Origin: Mantamonas sphyraenae | Taxonomy: Eukaryota > CRuMs > Mantamonadidae | Assembly (NCBI GenBank): GCA_026936335.1 | Contig: JAPMXV010000034.1 | Coordinates: 310,001 to 374,000, forward strand | DNA: 64,000 bases | Reading direction: 5' to 3' | Shown here: positions 1-9,513 of the stretch, one piece after another | How positions within the stretch are numbered: the first letter of the stretch is position 1 | How the letters are laid out: every line of letters begins with the position of its first letter | Made by a program: the position numbers and the translations under genes | Notes under the pieces: model-generated | Databases searched by the model: none | Seen by the model: the letters and a program-made list of their open reading frames with translations, nothing else | What the model was told of the DNA's origin: nothing

Positions 1-1175
1 CGCCAAAGGCACGATACTGGCGAGCAACCCATGCCCAGTGTTCAAAGGCCTTTCGCTCGTCGCCAAGGAGTCCCTTGTAGACGGTCATGTGGTACTTGAA
101 CTGGTCGACGGCGTGGGTCACCTTGCTGTCGGTGAGGTTGAGGGTGCAGCCTGTGATGTGACAGCGACACAGCTTGTAGTTGATAAAGTCTGCCACGGCC
201 TTGATCTCGGAGATCTTGTCAAAGGCGCGTTCGATTTGAAGCAGATGGGTGTATGCGGCGGAGTAGGACTTGATGGCAGTCTTGTAGTCGCGACGGAACT
301 CGGAGAAGTAGGCCGCCTTGAAGTTGGAGCGGACCATGTACTCGAGAGGCGTGGCACTCTTCTTGGACAGCGTGTCGCCCTTGCCCTTCTTGGCCTTTTT
401 CACCTGGTCCTTGTAGTACGCATCGCACAGGTCGTAGATCTTGCTGCGCATCTTGTTCCAGCTGGCAAAGATGTCGCTGGGCTGGAGGTTGAACACCTGG
501 CTCGAGGACACCTGCATCTGCTTGGCAAAGGCCTTGAGGCGTTCGTCGAGCACATCGGCAGAGGCGCTGCTCGTTGCCACGAGCACAATCACAATCTTGG
601 TTGATCGGTTCTGCAGCAGGTCCCTGCGATTGGATGGCCAGTGTTCACAAGCAACACACAAGCAACACGGCGTGTCAGCTCCGGCAAGGGGTGCACGTGC
701 GCAACACCCCGCAAAACGGGGCTCGGGGAGGGAAAATGTGCCCACGGGAGGTGACCGCTCGAGCCAGAAGAAGGGGCTTTGAGCAGCAAGAGACGCGGGA
801 GAGGGGAACAGAGGGGGCAGGGGCAGGGTGGCAAGTCACTTACTTGATGCCGGTGAGGGTGTGGGCCATGCCCTGGACGCCCGAGTTGTCCTCCTGCGGA
901 TTCCACTCCTGGAAGAGGACCATGACACCGGGTACGAGGTTGCGGTGTTTGTACATAAAGTTTGCTTTGAGAATACCACGTGGCTTTGCGTGGTGGGCAC
1001 CCTCCACTCGCTCCTTCTTGCGGGGCGGCATGTTTCCCTCGTTCAGAGTGAGCAGACGGAGAGGCGTGTCCTTGCCGATGCTCTTGTCCGCCTCGGCAAT
1101 GTCCGGATGCAGAGCGTCGCAGCCATAAAGGCCGACGAGCGGGGTGGGCGAGAAGCGCACCTCGTCCGGGTACAT
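1..1175 (-). CDS. TRAPPC11: TRAPPC11-like (foie gras) trafficking subunit, N-terminal part, cut by window edge
   Basis: Two exons are visible. Exon 1 runs 1175-844, the donor GTAAGTGA lies at 843, and the acceptor CGCAG opens exon 2 at 623, which continues off the left edge. The splice joins in frame to read TGIK-DLLQNRSTKIVIVLV. Exon 1 carries the family block PRGILKANFMYKHRNLVP, which aligns with the human PKGILK..WMNKHLNLVP segment. Exon 2 matches the start of the foie-gras domain (FINYKLCRCHI near 170-150). TRAPPC11 belongs to the TRAPP III tethering complex in ER-Golgi traffic and autophagy. The start at 1175 gives an N-terminus close in length to human. The gene is divergent from the membrane-protein gene 77 bp away. 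The identity is firm; the C-terminal part is not in the window. Confidence 0.88.
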
Positions 1176-1252
1176 CTGGGTCGAGAGAGGTGTGTGTGGG
1201 TTTTTGGCTGCGCTGGCAAGTGCAGGCCATCGTCAACATCGTCTCTCTAGCC
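1176..1252. promoter_or_regulatory. 77-bp divergent intergenic region
   Basis: This separates the start codons of the TRAPPC11-like gene (minus) and the small membrane-protein gene (plus), so both promoters must fit here or overlap coding sequence. It contains a GT-rich stretch and a short T-run. No TATA-like element is seen. Confidence 0.5.
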
Positions 1253-1717
1253 ATGGATTGGGTGCAGGGCGCTGTGGATTACATACTAGGCATCTCTGTG
1301 GGCGCGGTCGCATGGGTGGTGGTCGGATTAGGCGTGGGGGCCGCGACGTTGTTGGCGCTGGTGTTTCTGGCTCAGTTTGTGGGCCAGCTGGTGGGCCACA
1401 TGGCACAGCGCAACTCGGGTGCCGAGGGGCCGTCAAGTGTGGTGCGTTACGCGGTGATGGTACTGCCCCTGGTGCTGCAGGTGTTTGCTGCAGCGATGGG
1501 GGGCCTTGTTGGAGCGCTTGTCTCTGGGCAACCGTGGCTCTCCACTGCCATGGGCTATGGCTTGGGAGGATATGCATTTCAGACGACACAGGCGCAAGGG
1601 ATGAATGGCAACGACCTCCCGGTGTCTGGGCGTCTGGAACTGGGTCTGAAGGTGGGGTCGGCGTTGTCGTTTGCGCTGGGTGGTCTGGCCGGCCGTGAGC
1701 TGTACTGGATGGCGTAA
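1253..1717 (+). CDS. Small multi-pass membrane protein, unknown family
   Basis: An intronless frame of 154 residues starting MDWVQGAVDYILG. It is dominated by hydrophobic, Gly/Ala-rich segments: about residues 12-45 (AWVVVGLGVGAATLLALVF), 62-92 (YAVMVLPLVLQVFAAAMGG) and a weaker one near 130-148. This suggests three or four membrane spans with glycine-zipper packing. I chose the ATG at 1253 over an in-frame ATG at 1190 because 1190 lies only 14 bp from the divergent TRAPPC11 start. The codon use is strongly GC-ending like the neighbours, which supports a real gene. I recognise no family. A fungal or protist mitochondrial or vesicle membrane protein is possible, but nothing in the sequence decides it. 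Confidence 0.6.
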   Translation: MDWVQGAVDYILGISVGAVAWVVVGLGVGAATLLALVFLAQFVGQLVGHMAQRNSGAEGPSSVVRYAVMVLPLVLQVFAAAMGGLVGALVSGQPWLSTAMGYGLGGYAFQTTQAQGMNGNDLPVSGRLELGLKVGSALSFALGGLAGRELYWMA

Positions 1718-1842
1718 GGGGCAGCACAGGGTGGGACGGGAAGAAAAGGTATGCAGTGGAGAGTGGAAGACTTGAGGAGAATGAACACGAGTCAAGAGAG
1801 AGGCTGTGCAGTTGCGGGGGCGAAGCCAATCGCAACCTGACC

Positions 1843-3682
1843 ATGGCCTCGTACGACGCGCTGCCTCAATGGTTGCAGGGAGAAAACAGCGGTAATGCAT
1901 CGGACGGAGGAGGAAATGGAGGTGGAGGGCCGTCGCAAGGGTCATCAGGCATGGATGTGGAAGAGGGAGCAGGGAAGAAAAAGGTGAACCCGCGGCATGC
2001 TCCGCCTGACGCGTCGCGAAAGCGCCCGCGCGCAACTCGGTGGGAACCTGCGTCGAAGAAGCGCCTTGTGCCGGGCATGGTGATTTATATGAAGAGCGAC
2101 ATTGTCGGTGATGCTGCACACGACTATGCAGGTGAGGTTTGGCGTGCAGGGGGCGTGTTCTGAGGAAGGAGAGGGGGCGGCTGACACAATCTCACCCCAC
2201 AACCACACACGCACACACGCACACACACACACACATGCTCACGCGCACATCCACACACAGACCAAGCGCAAGATCAAACATCTGACACAGGAGATCCTGT
2301 CACGCGCGTTGCCCGAGATGGAGGAGTATGGGCGATACAGGTGCGTACATTCCGCGTGTGTGGCGGCGGGGGAAGAGAGGGGCGAGCGCTGCCGAGTTTT
2401 GAGCTGACACATCACACATGGCACTCCTGCACACAGGTCACCATCGCCACCACCTACGTACGACAAGTGGGGCAAGCGGTTGAACACACGAGAAGCTCGA
2501 CACCGAGATGACCTGCTGCTGGAGAGGCACCATCTGGTCAAGGCAATGCAGCAGCGCAACCGGTCGTACATGCCTCCTCCAGACTACAAGCCGATCATCG
2601 AAAAGATTGTGAAGCGCATTCCGATCCCGGTGAAGAAGTATCCAAACTACAATTTCATGGGTTTGATCATTGGGCCGCGCGGCAAAACGCAAAAGTCGAT
2701 GGAGCGCGAGACCGGAGCCAAGATCTCGATCCGAGGCAAGGGGTCGGTAAAGGAAGGCAAAGGACGACTGAACGAGGCGCAGCTGCAGGCTGAGCCGCAT
2801 GTGGTAATCACAGGCGACAACTGGGACCAAGTGGATCTTGCCACGGCGCTGATCGAGAAGCTGCTGGTGCCTGTGGACGAGTCGCAAAACGACCACAAGA
2901 AGCGACAGCTGCGGGAACTGGCAGCTTTGAACGGCACGCTGCGTGAGGACGAGGTGTGTCGATACTGCAAGTCGATCAGCCACCGGGAGTGGGAGTGTCC
3001 CGAGCGTGGAGGCGGGTCGTGGAAACCGGCCAACGTCCAGTGTTCGATCTGCGGTGACTTTAGCCACCCGACAAGCGATTGTCCACAGAAGATTGGGGGA
3101 ATCCGCAAGGAAGGCGTGCAGCAGCAGTACCGAGCTGGCGAACAGGCGGCGAACACCAACACACCTGCAGATGCGGCGTCTCTGGATGCAGACTACCAAA
3201 GCTTCATGCAGGAGCTGAATGGGGAGCTGGGCGGTGGAAGCACGAGCACGAGCACGAGCACAAGCAGCAGCAGCAGCAGCAGTGGCAGCAGCAGTGGCAG
3301 CAGTGGCATGGATGTCCAACATGAGGCAGGGCCGATGGATCAAGCTGGATCGTCGCAGCAGGCGCAGGGAGCGCAATCGTACAACTTTACCGTGCCTCCG
3401 GATGCGCCTTGGTTGCAAGCGAACAACCGCCCGCCGCCACGTGGAGGAGGAGGAGGATGGGGTGGTCCACCTCCCATGGGCATGCACATGAGAGGCATGG
3501 GTGGCATGGGAATGGGAGGCATGGGAGGCATGGGAGGCATGGGTGGCGGCCTCCCGATGCGAGGACCCAACTGGCAGCAACCGCACTGGATGACGCAGCA
3601 ACAACAGCAACAACAACAGCAGCAGCAGCCGCAACATGGAATGAGCATGGAAGACCAGCCACCTCCGCCTCCCTCGGGCTGA
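1843..3682 (+). CDS. SF1: Splicing factor 1 / branchpoint-binding protein
   Basis: This protein recognises the intron branchpoint early in spliceosome assembly. Exon 1 starts at 1843 and ends between about 2103 and 2137 (donor not resolved). Exon 2 is 2261-2340, and exon 3 is 2437-3682. The exon 2/3 junction reads R-SPSPPPTY..WGKRLNTRE, a hallmark SF1 block. The KH-QUA2 domain follows (NFMGLIIGPRGKTQK, then IRGKGSVKEGKG). Two CX2CX4HX4C zinc knuckles come next: CRYCKSISHREWEC and CSICGDFSHPTSDC. The C-terminal third is Ser-, Gly/Met- and Gln-rich and ends PPPPPSG, as in animal SF1. The N-terminal part holds a basic RKRPRATRW ligand-motif equivalent used for U2AF binding. Both introns have CA-rich 3' ends. 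Confidence 0.95.
2213..2260 (+). repeat. (CA)n tract at the 3' end of SF1 intron 1
   Basis: A cacacacgcacac run of nearly 50 bp sits where a polypyrimidine tract would be and ends in the acceptor CACACACAG. Similar CA tracts precede acceptors in eIF3h, VAC14, the SANT-like gene and the cupin gene. Confidence 0.8.
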
Positions 3683-3756
3683 GCGGGCACAGGGACGTGT
3701 GAGAAGAAGCATTGAAACACAGATCAAATTTTTCAATTTCAAGTTGCTTCCCCTGT

Positions 3757-4658
3757 TCACTTGGAACTCTCCCCCTCCTCGTCTTCCTCTACCAGCGCAT
3801 ACTTGGTTGTGTACTCGCGGGCTTTTTCGAGGGCAGCCTCCTCATCGTCCTTCCACTGGTCGGCGGCGTCGTTGTTGAGCGGGTCGTCGGGGTTCGGGGC
3901 GCTGAGCAGGGCCTGGATAGAGATGAGCACCGTGCGGATCTGAAGGGCAGGCGACCACTTGTCCTTGAGGATATCCAGACAGATGCGGCCCAGACGGTCG
4001 ATGTTGGGATGCCAGATCTTTGTGATGAAGCGCACCTTGGGCGAGACCATAGGGTAGTCCTCGGGCAGGAAGAGCTCGAGCTCAAAGAGTCCACCTGGAG
4101 TGTGGATGGAAACAACGCATGTAGGGTGTGAGAGTCATGGTGCGTGCGATGAAACCAATGTACAAGCACAGAAAACGGTCTGCCTGCGCGGATCGGGATT
4201 CGAGAGGGGAGGATTGCAAAACGCCGTGCCACACGTCACAGGCTTCTTCTTCGGACACGCGGTCCGGTTGGCCGACGCCGTCGATTTTGCTGTCTGTGCG
4301 CTTACCTTCGTACGCCGACTCGGAGGGACCCTCGATGAGAACCTTGAAGTAGCGCAGGTTGTCCTCGTGCGGGGTTGCGCTGATGCCGGCGTCTGTTCGT
4401 TCGTTCGTTCGTGTTTCCGACGCGCCGCACAGCGTGTTGCGTCGTCGTGTCAGCGTCCAAAGTGCAAGGCATGGCTACCGTCGGGTTCTCACACGTGTGT
4501 TCTGTGGTCAATGTACCCTAGCCTGGCCTTGGATGGGCTGGGCTGGGCCGACTCGCTCGCACAGCAGCAAGAGCGCGCGAATTCCAAACACGGCCAAACG
4601 CACCGGGCTTATTCTGCAGATTCTGGATCTCCTTCACAATGCGTTTGCTCACAGACAT
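3757..4658 (-). CDS. UBE2N: Ubiquitin-conjugating enzyme E2 N (Ubc13)
   Basis: This is the E2 that with Uev1/Mms2 builds K63-linked ubiquitin chains. Three exons, 4658-4604, 4392-4306 and 4094-3757, splice in frame to 159 residues. The protein begins [15 protein letters not shown], followed by the E2 N-lobe ([20 protein letters not shown]) and [20 protein letters not shown]. The HPN triad is present in [11 protein letters not shown]. The catalytic Cys lies in [19 protein letters not shown], an exact Ubc13 signature, as is [11 protein letters not shown]. The acidic tail is slightly longer than human (152 aa). The start codon is 59 bp from the stop of the upstream gene on the same strand, so its promoter must be very short or lie inside that gene. 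Confidence 0.96.
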
Positions 4659-4717
4659 GTGTGTGGATGGTGTGTGTGTGTTGTGTTATTCCGCTGTGCG
4701 GGGCTGGATTGGCTGGT

Positions 4718-7107
4718 TCAGGCGGCGAAGAGCGCCGTCTTTTGCTGCCGATGGCCCAGCATCCGTTTGCCCTTGCGCACGTCTGGCTCGCTTTCCCCAA
4801 TCATCAATCCCGTCTCCTCGTCCTGTTTCTTGGCGGGTTTGAACGTGGTGTAGCCCAGCGGGACTGGGGCGCCGCAGAGAACGCACAGACGCTCACCCGA
4901 AGCGGTGCTGGTGCCATGAACGTGTCCCGAGCACGTGTTCCCCTTCCTTCCCTTCTTCTTGGCCTGTTTGGCGTGTTCGTCCAGTTGCAACTTCCACGAG
5001 CCCAGCAGCAGTTCCTTTGTCTCCAGGGCCTTGAGCCGCTGAGCACGCTTCTCCACCTCCATCTCCCTTTGCACCTTTTCGTCCAACTGCTTGGCCCACG
5101 CCATGTCTGCCTCCTTCTCTGCCTGTTCCTTCTGCTTGCGTGCCTCCATCTGTGCCTCCAGCGCCTGTGCGTACTCGGCCCAGCCCTGCTTCTTTGTCGG
5201 CGTCGGCGGTCGGTGAGCAAAGATGTTGTTCACCGTGTCCTCATCGACAAGGTCAGTGTCGGCGTCGTCCTCCTCGTCCTCGTCCTCCTCTTCCTTGTCC
5301 TCTTTGTTCTCTTGGTTGCTGTCCTGGTTCTCTTGGGCCCGTTGTTGGGCCTTGTGGGCCTTCTTGGCGGCGGCCGCCTGCTGGTTGTACTGGGCCACCT
5401 CCATCGCCTTGCGTCGACGTCGGCTGAGCACATCCAACTCGTGATCCAGGATTTCCAGCTGCTGCGTGGGCACCAGCGACTCGGGGGCGTCCACCACGTC
5501 CAGGAACTGACTGTGTTCGCAGATTTCGTTGTTGCGCGACTTGCACAGGTTGCACACATCGTCGTCCGAAACCAGGTCGTCAGTCTGTCGTCGTCGCGAA
5601 CTCAAAGCCACAATCTCCTCCGTTTCCTCTTCATCCTCCTGCTGATCCTGCTGCTGCTGCTCCTCCTGCTGCTGCTGCTGCTGCTGCGATCGTGCACTGG
5701 ACGACAGCAGGCTGCTCACCTGCTTGGTGCTCATCCACGCCTGGCGTCGGCGGCTGCTGCTGGCCGCTCCGCTGCGTTCGGTGCTCAGTGCTCGGCCCTC
5801 GATGTTGATGGGAGGAACGAGGCTGTGGCCGCTGCTGCCCTTGCTGCTGCTGCTGCTGCGGCGGCTGCTTCCAAGCCCTCCACTCTCCTCAGGATCCTGT
5901 CCAATGTCCACGTCCATGTCCAGGATCTCTCGTTGGGCTTCCAGCTCCTCCTCCTGCTGGGAAATGTCCACCACACCAAACTCGTCCATCACGCTTGCGC
6001 TCGAGGCAATGCTTACCGCGTCGTCGCCGTCCGCCAGCACAACCTCCACCTGTTCAGGCTCTCCTGTGGCCTCTTCTGCCTCATTCGTTTGGTTGCTGCT
6101 CGCCTTGGCCTTGGACACATGCAGGTTCAGGGGCTTCTGGAATTTCCGCAGACGTGCAGGGGTGCCATCGAAGCTCAGGCTATCCTTGGGCTCCTTCTGG
6201 AACAGGCGAAGCTGCTTGACGGTGCTCTTGGGCTGCGTCGGAGACAGTGGGGATTGTGTTCCGGCGGATCGATGGAGAGTCAGCGTCTGGGTGGCAAGGG
6301 GGTGGCATGGGAAACCGAACGAACGCTCTGTGGTGTCGCACTTACGTTGCCCACAAACATGGCATCGTCCAGTTGAGCCAGAAAAGAGCTCTTGAAACGC
6401 ATGCTGATGTAGCCTTTGATGAAGCAGAGGTAGCCGACGCGAAAGTCGATTTGCACGTTCTCGTTGGCGTGCACGTGGTCGGCGATGCGGCTGAACAGGT
6501 CCTTGAGCGCATACACGCTGTACTCGCGCTCAGAGCCCGAACCTTGGACCACGTCCTCCACCATGAGATCGGTTGTTTCGATCCCTTTGGCTGTGTATGA
6601 AGAGATGTGTGGCAAAGGTACATGGGCATCAGCAACCGGGGGGCAAAGGGGGGTACCGACGAAATTTTTGAAATGTGGCGCGCAAGAAGCAAACGGTCGG
6701 GAAAAGCCACGGCACTTAAGGGAACGCAGAGCACAACTGACCTGGCTTGGCACAGCGGTTGAAGCGCATCTGGTTGGAGTTGGCAAACTTGGCCGAGGCC
6801 ACAAAGGCTGGGCTGTATGTGGCATGCTTGGCGCCGTAGCGCTTGGAGCGCGTGTAGGTAAACGTGCCAAAGTTGGGGAAGCGCACGCCCTGCGAGAGAG
6901 GAGAGGACGGGTGAGCAAAAAAAATACGGAATGGGAATGGGAAGATGTAAAATGGGCCAGTGTGCACGCTACCTTTCCGGCGAGCAGCTGGGAGTAGACC
7001 TTGTGGCCGATGGCTCGCCAGATGCGTTCGTAAACGGCGCGGTCGGGGCGCGGAAGGCCACCAGGGTGGCGCACACATTCGGTGATGATGTCTTGGATGG
7101 TCAACAT
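4718..7107 (-). CDS. CCDC81-like HU-domain coiled-coil protein
   Basis: Four exons (7107-6973, 6889-6742, 6590-6346, 6232-4718) give about 680 residues. The N-terminus contains two CCDC81-type eukaryotic HU domains. The first includes VRFPNFGTFTYTRSK, comparable to VQIPAFGTFTFIRQK in human CCDC81. The second ends in CFIKGYISMRFKSSFL. After a Ser/Gln-rich acidic linker there is a CNLCKSRNNEIC pair, a long charged coiled coil (roughly residues 400-600, EEDEDEE then AEKEADMAWAKQLDEK), and a second Cys pair, CVLCGAP, near the C-terminus. Human CCDC81 has the same order of HU domains, CxxC and coiled coil, and is linked to centriolar satellites and cilia. A flagellar or basal-body role is inferred. 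Confidence 0.75.
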
Positions 7108-7228
7108 GGCTGATTGGTTCTTTGTGGGGTGACGAGTGCAGTGAGTCGATGTCGAGTCTTGAGAAAGAATAAAATGCAGGGAGTGAGGGTGTCGTCTTGG
7201 CCGCAGCGCCGCAGGGGCCAGCAAGACC
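7108..7228. promoter_or_regulatory. 121-bp divergent promoter region with an inverted CCAAT box
   Basis: This lies between the CCDC81-like and XRCC1-like starts. ATTGG at about 7114-7118 reads CCAAT on the minus strand, only a few bases from the minus-strand ATG, so its use as an NF-Y site is uncertain. Confidence 0.35.
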
Positions 7229-8614
7229 ATGAGCACACCTGGAGACGCGCCACAGGTGCCTCCAATGTCGCAACTTCTGTCCATGTTGGCCAATAAGAAG
7301 AGTGGGGAGGACAGCAAGGCGACGAGCACAAAGAAAGAGGCAGAGAAGCCGAGTGGGTTCCAGCCAACTGGCTCTTTGCTGGAAAAGGCCCGGGAAGAGG
7401 CCAAGCAACGCCAGAATGCTCTGCGCATCCAAGAGGAGGCGCGTAAGGAACAAGAATCGCAAGTGGACAAGGTGATGGACGTGGAAAGTGCACAAGCAGT
7501 GCGCAGTGCGGCCAAGTCTGCGGATCTGCCGCCACCGCCACCGCCGTTGGCGCCAACGCGCAGTGGCGTGACAGGTCAGGGCACCCAAGACGGGGTGAGG
7601 CAACCCAAGAAGCGCAAACGCAACCCATATCTGGACAGCGGTGCGGGCGAGGGTACAGACTCTGAACAGTCGAGGAACACGAGCAAAACGGAGTCGGACA
7701 AGGCCAAGGGCGGCGACGAGCGACAGCCGTTGCAGGGGGTACGCTTTGCCATCAGTGCCATTGTCAACCCAGAGCGGACGAGGATTCGGGAGATGGCCTG
7801 TGCTCTGGGTGCCAAGTATTCGCCTCAGTGGCGTTCAAACTGCACGCATCTGATCTGTCCGCAGCTGGGCACCCCCAAGTACCAAGAGGCTATGCGAGAC
7901 CGCAAAATGTGTGTTGTACCTGCTTGGGTGCAGGCGTGCAAGGATCAGAAACGCAGGGTGTATGAAGGTGAGTACCACACCGATGCCAGCAAGCGACATT
8001 CGAGGCCACAAACCGCAGGGAAACAGCCAGCCACACAGGCACCCAAACGCCAACGGGTGGCCTCAAGCGATTCAGACAAGACTGCAGAGCTCACAGATGC
8101 AGAGCGCAAAGAGATGGAGCAGCTGGCAGCCACGATGGATGGAGGCGGGAACGGCAAAGGTGCCGATGACGACGAGGACGCCAAGTCGGACGGAACGGAG
8201 GAGATGACAACCACCACAACCACAACCACAACCACAACCACAACCACAACCACAACGTCAACAAGCAGCAGCGACGAGGCTGTGTCGAGTGTGGCTGCGG
8301 TGGCTTCGTCTGGGTCAACGCTGGGAGGGATGGATGAGCCTCTGGATGGGGTGTGCTGTTTCGTGGACCCTTTCATCACCTTGGATGCAAAGCAGAGTGG
8401 AAAAGTGGAGAAGCTGGTGTCGCTGTTTGGTGGGACACTCCTCGGCACGTTTTCGGACGACGTCAAGATTGTGCTGACAAACCGCGGCTGGTCAGATCAG
8501 TTTGATGACCTTGTGGCAAAGGGCATCCGCGTGGTGAGCATCGACTGGCTCCATGCGCTCATGGGAAATGCGCAGACGCCGATGGAGAAATTTGAGGTGA
8601 AAAAGGCAAAATGA
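7229..8614 (+). CDS. XRCC1-like double-BRCT repair scaffold lacking the XRCC1 N-terminal domain
   Basis: A single exon of 461 residues. Two BRCT domains are visible. The first, about residues 168-250 (LQGVRFAISAIVNPER.. LGAKYSPQW.. THLICPQLGTPKY.. WVQACKDQKRR), closely follows XRCC1 BRCT1. The second is about 370-455 (CCFVDPF.. IVLTNRGW.. RVVSIDWLHALM). XRCC1 scaffolds single-strand-break repair by binding PARP products and DNA ligase III. The XRCC1 N-terminal polymerase-beta-binding domain is absent; instead there is a charged helical start and basic KKRKRNPY, a likely nuclear signal. A Thr run encoded by an imperfect ACA/ACC repeat (about 8209-8255) separates the BRCTs. Confidence 0.8.
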   Translation: MSTPGDAPQVPPMSQLLSMLANKKSGEDSKATSTKKEAEKPSGFQPTGSLLEKAREEAKQRQNALRIQEEARKEQESQVDKVMDVESAQAVRSAAKSADLPPPPPPLAPTRSGVTGQGTQDGVRQPKKRKRNPYLDSGAGEGTDSEQSRNTSKTESDKAKGGDERQPLQGVRFAISAIVNPERTRIREMACALGAKYSPQWRSNCTHLICPQLGTPKYQEAMRDRKMCVVPAWVQACKDQKRRVYEGEYHTDASKRHSRPQTAGKQPATQAPKRQRVASSDSDKTAELTDAERKEMEQLAATMDGGGNGKGADDDEDAKSDGTEEMTTTTTTTTTTTTTTTTTSTSSSDEAVSSVAAVASSGSTLGGMDEPLDGVCCFVDPFITLDAKQSGKVEKLVSLFGGTLLGTFSDDVKIVLTNRGWSDQFDDLVAKGIRVVSIDWLHALMGNAQTPMEKFEVKKAK

Positions 8615-8726
8615 ACAACACAGATCATCAAAGCGAAGAGCATTGTGGAAAAGTCGGATTGACCATCGATGGACTATGCGGACTGCCTTGCGGGTGCGCC
8701 ACTGCAGAGCAAAATTTTAGCGGAGG

Positions 8727-9401
8727 ATGAGTTGCGCGGACGAAGCGACCGAGGTCGACCGACACGAGCACGAACATGAACACCATCATGGCCACGACCA
8801 TGACCACGATCACGACCATGACCACGGTGGGGATGCGGGCGAGGAATATTCACTGTACATGGCCATAGACACGACCAAACTGCGTGCACTGAATCTGGAC
8901 CCGCAGTGCAAGGTGGAGAGTGTGTTCAAGGCATACAGCGACCGTCTGGATGGCGGATTCATCGAGAGTGACGAAGAGGTGGACGAGGAAGTCATTGTAC
9001 ACATCCCGTTTGTGAGCGACGTGCAAATCAAATCGCTGGCGCTGCTTTCCGGCGAGGACGGCAAGGCGCCGGCCAACGTCAAGATGTGGATCAACCGTGA
9101 CGACATCGACTTTCAGAACTGCAACAGTGTCAAGACAACCCACAAGATGGAGCTGGCCAACCAGAACGACGATGTGATCGACTATCCGCTTCCTCCGGCC
9201 AAGTTCCGTTCCGTGGGCCACCTCACGCTTTTCTTCAACGAAAACTATGGCGCAGACACGACCAAGGTGTACTACATTGGTCTCAAGGGTGTGGCCACAC
9301 AAGTGCGCCGTAAGCAGGCAGTCATTGCCAACTACGAGTTGAAGCCAAACCTGAGCGACCACAAGAACCGTGCCGACCAAACAAACAGCCATACTCTGTG
9401 A
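8727..9401 (+). CDS. PITHD1: PITH domain-containing protein (PITHD1-like)
   Basis: A single exon of 224 residues. The N-terminus is a His/Asp-rich tract (HEHEHEHHHGHDHD..., residues 12-33), then a PITH domain: the YSLYMAIDTTKLRALN block, FIESDEEVDEEVIVHIPF, then FFNENYGADTTKVYYIGLKG and VTICNYE-like VIANYELKP. The fold is shared with the C-terminus of TXNL1, which docks on the proteasome lid. There is no thioredoxin domain, so this is the PITHD1 type. Human PITHD1 also starts with a shorter His-rich segment, so the tract here is an expanded version. The protein ends ADQTNSHTL. Confidence 0.93.
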   Translation: MSCADEATEVDRHEHEHEHHHGHDHDHDHDHDHGGDAGEEYSLYMAIDTTKLRALNLDPQCKVESVFKAYSDRLDGGFIESDEEVDEEVIVHIPFVSDVQIKSLALLSGEDGKAPANVKMWINRDDIDFQNCNSVKTTHKMELANQNDDVIDYPLPPAKFRSVGHLTLFFNENYGADTTKVYYIGLKGVATQVRRKQAVIANYELKPNLSDHKNRADQTNSHTL

Positions 9402-9513
9402 GCTGGCGTGTGTGACAATTGCAGAGTAAAGGCTTCCTTTCTTTTGTTGATTGTCGAGCACGTTGTCTCCTCCCTCCCGTGCGCCGTAGTGGGCAACTGA
9501 AGATCGCGCATCC

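Noticed and set aside
4100-6376. 758-codon open frame on the plus strand
   Set aside because: It lies antisense to the CCDC81-like and UBC13 exons. Its Leu/Val-rich translation is the mirror of GC-biased Glu/Gln/Lys codons, and the minus strand has conserved domains and splice sites.
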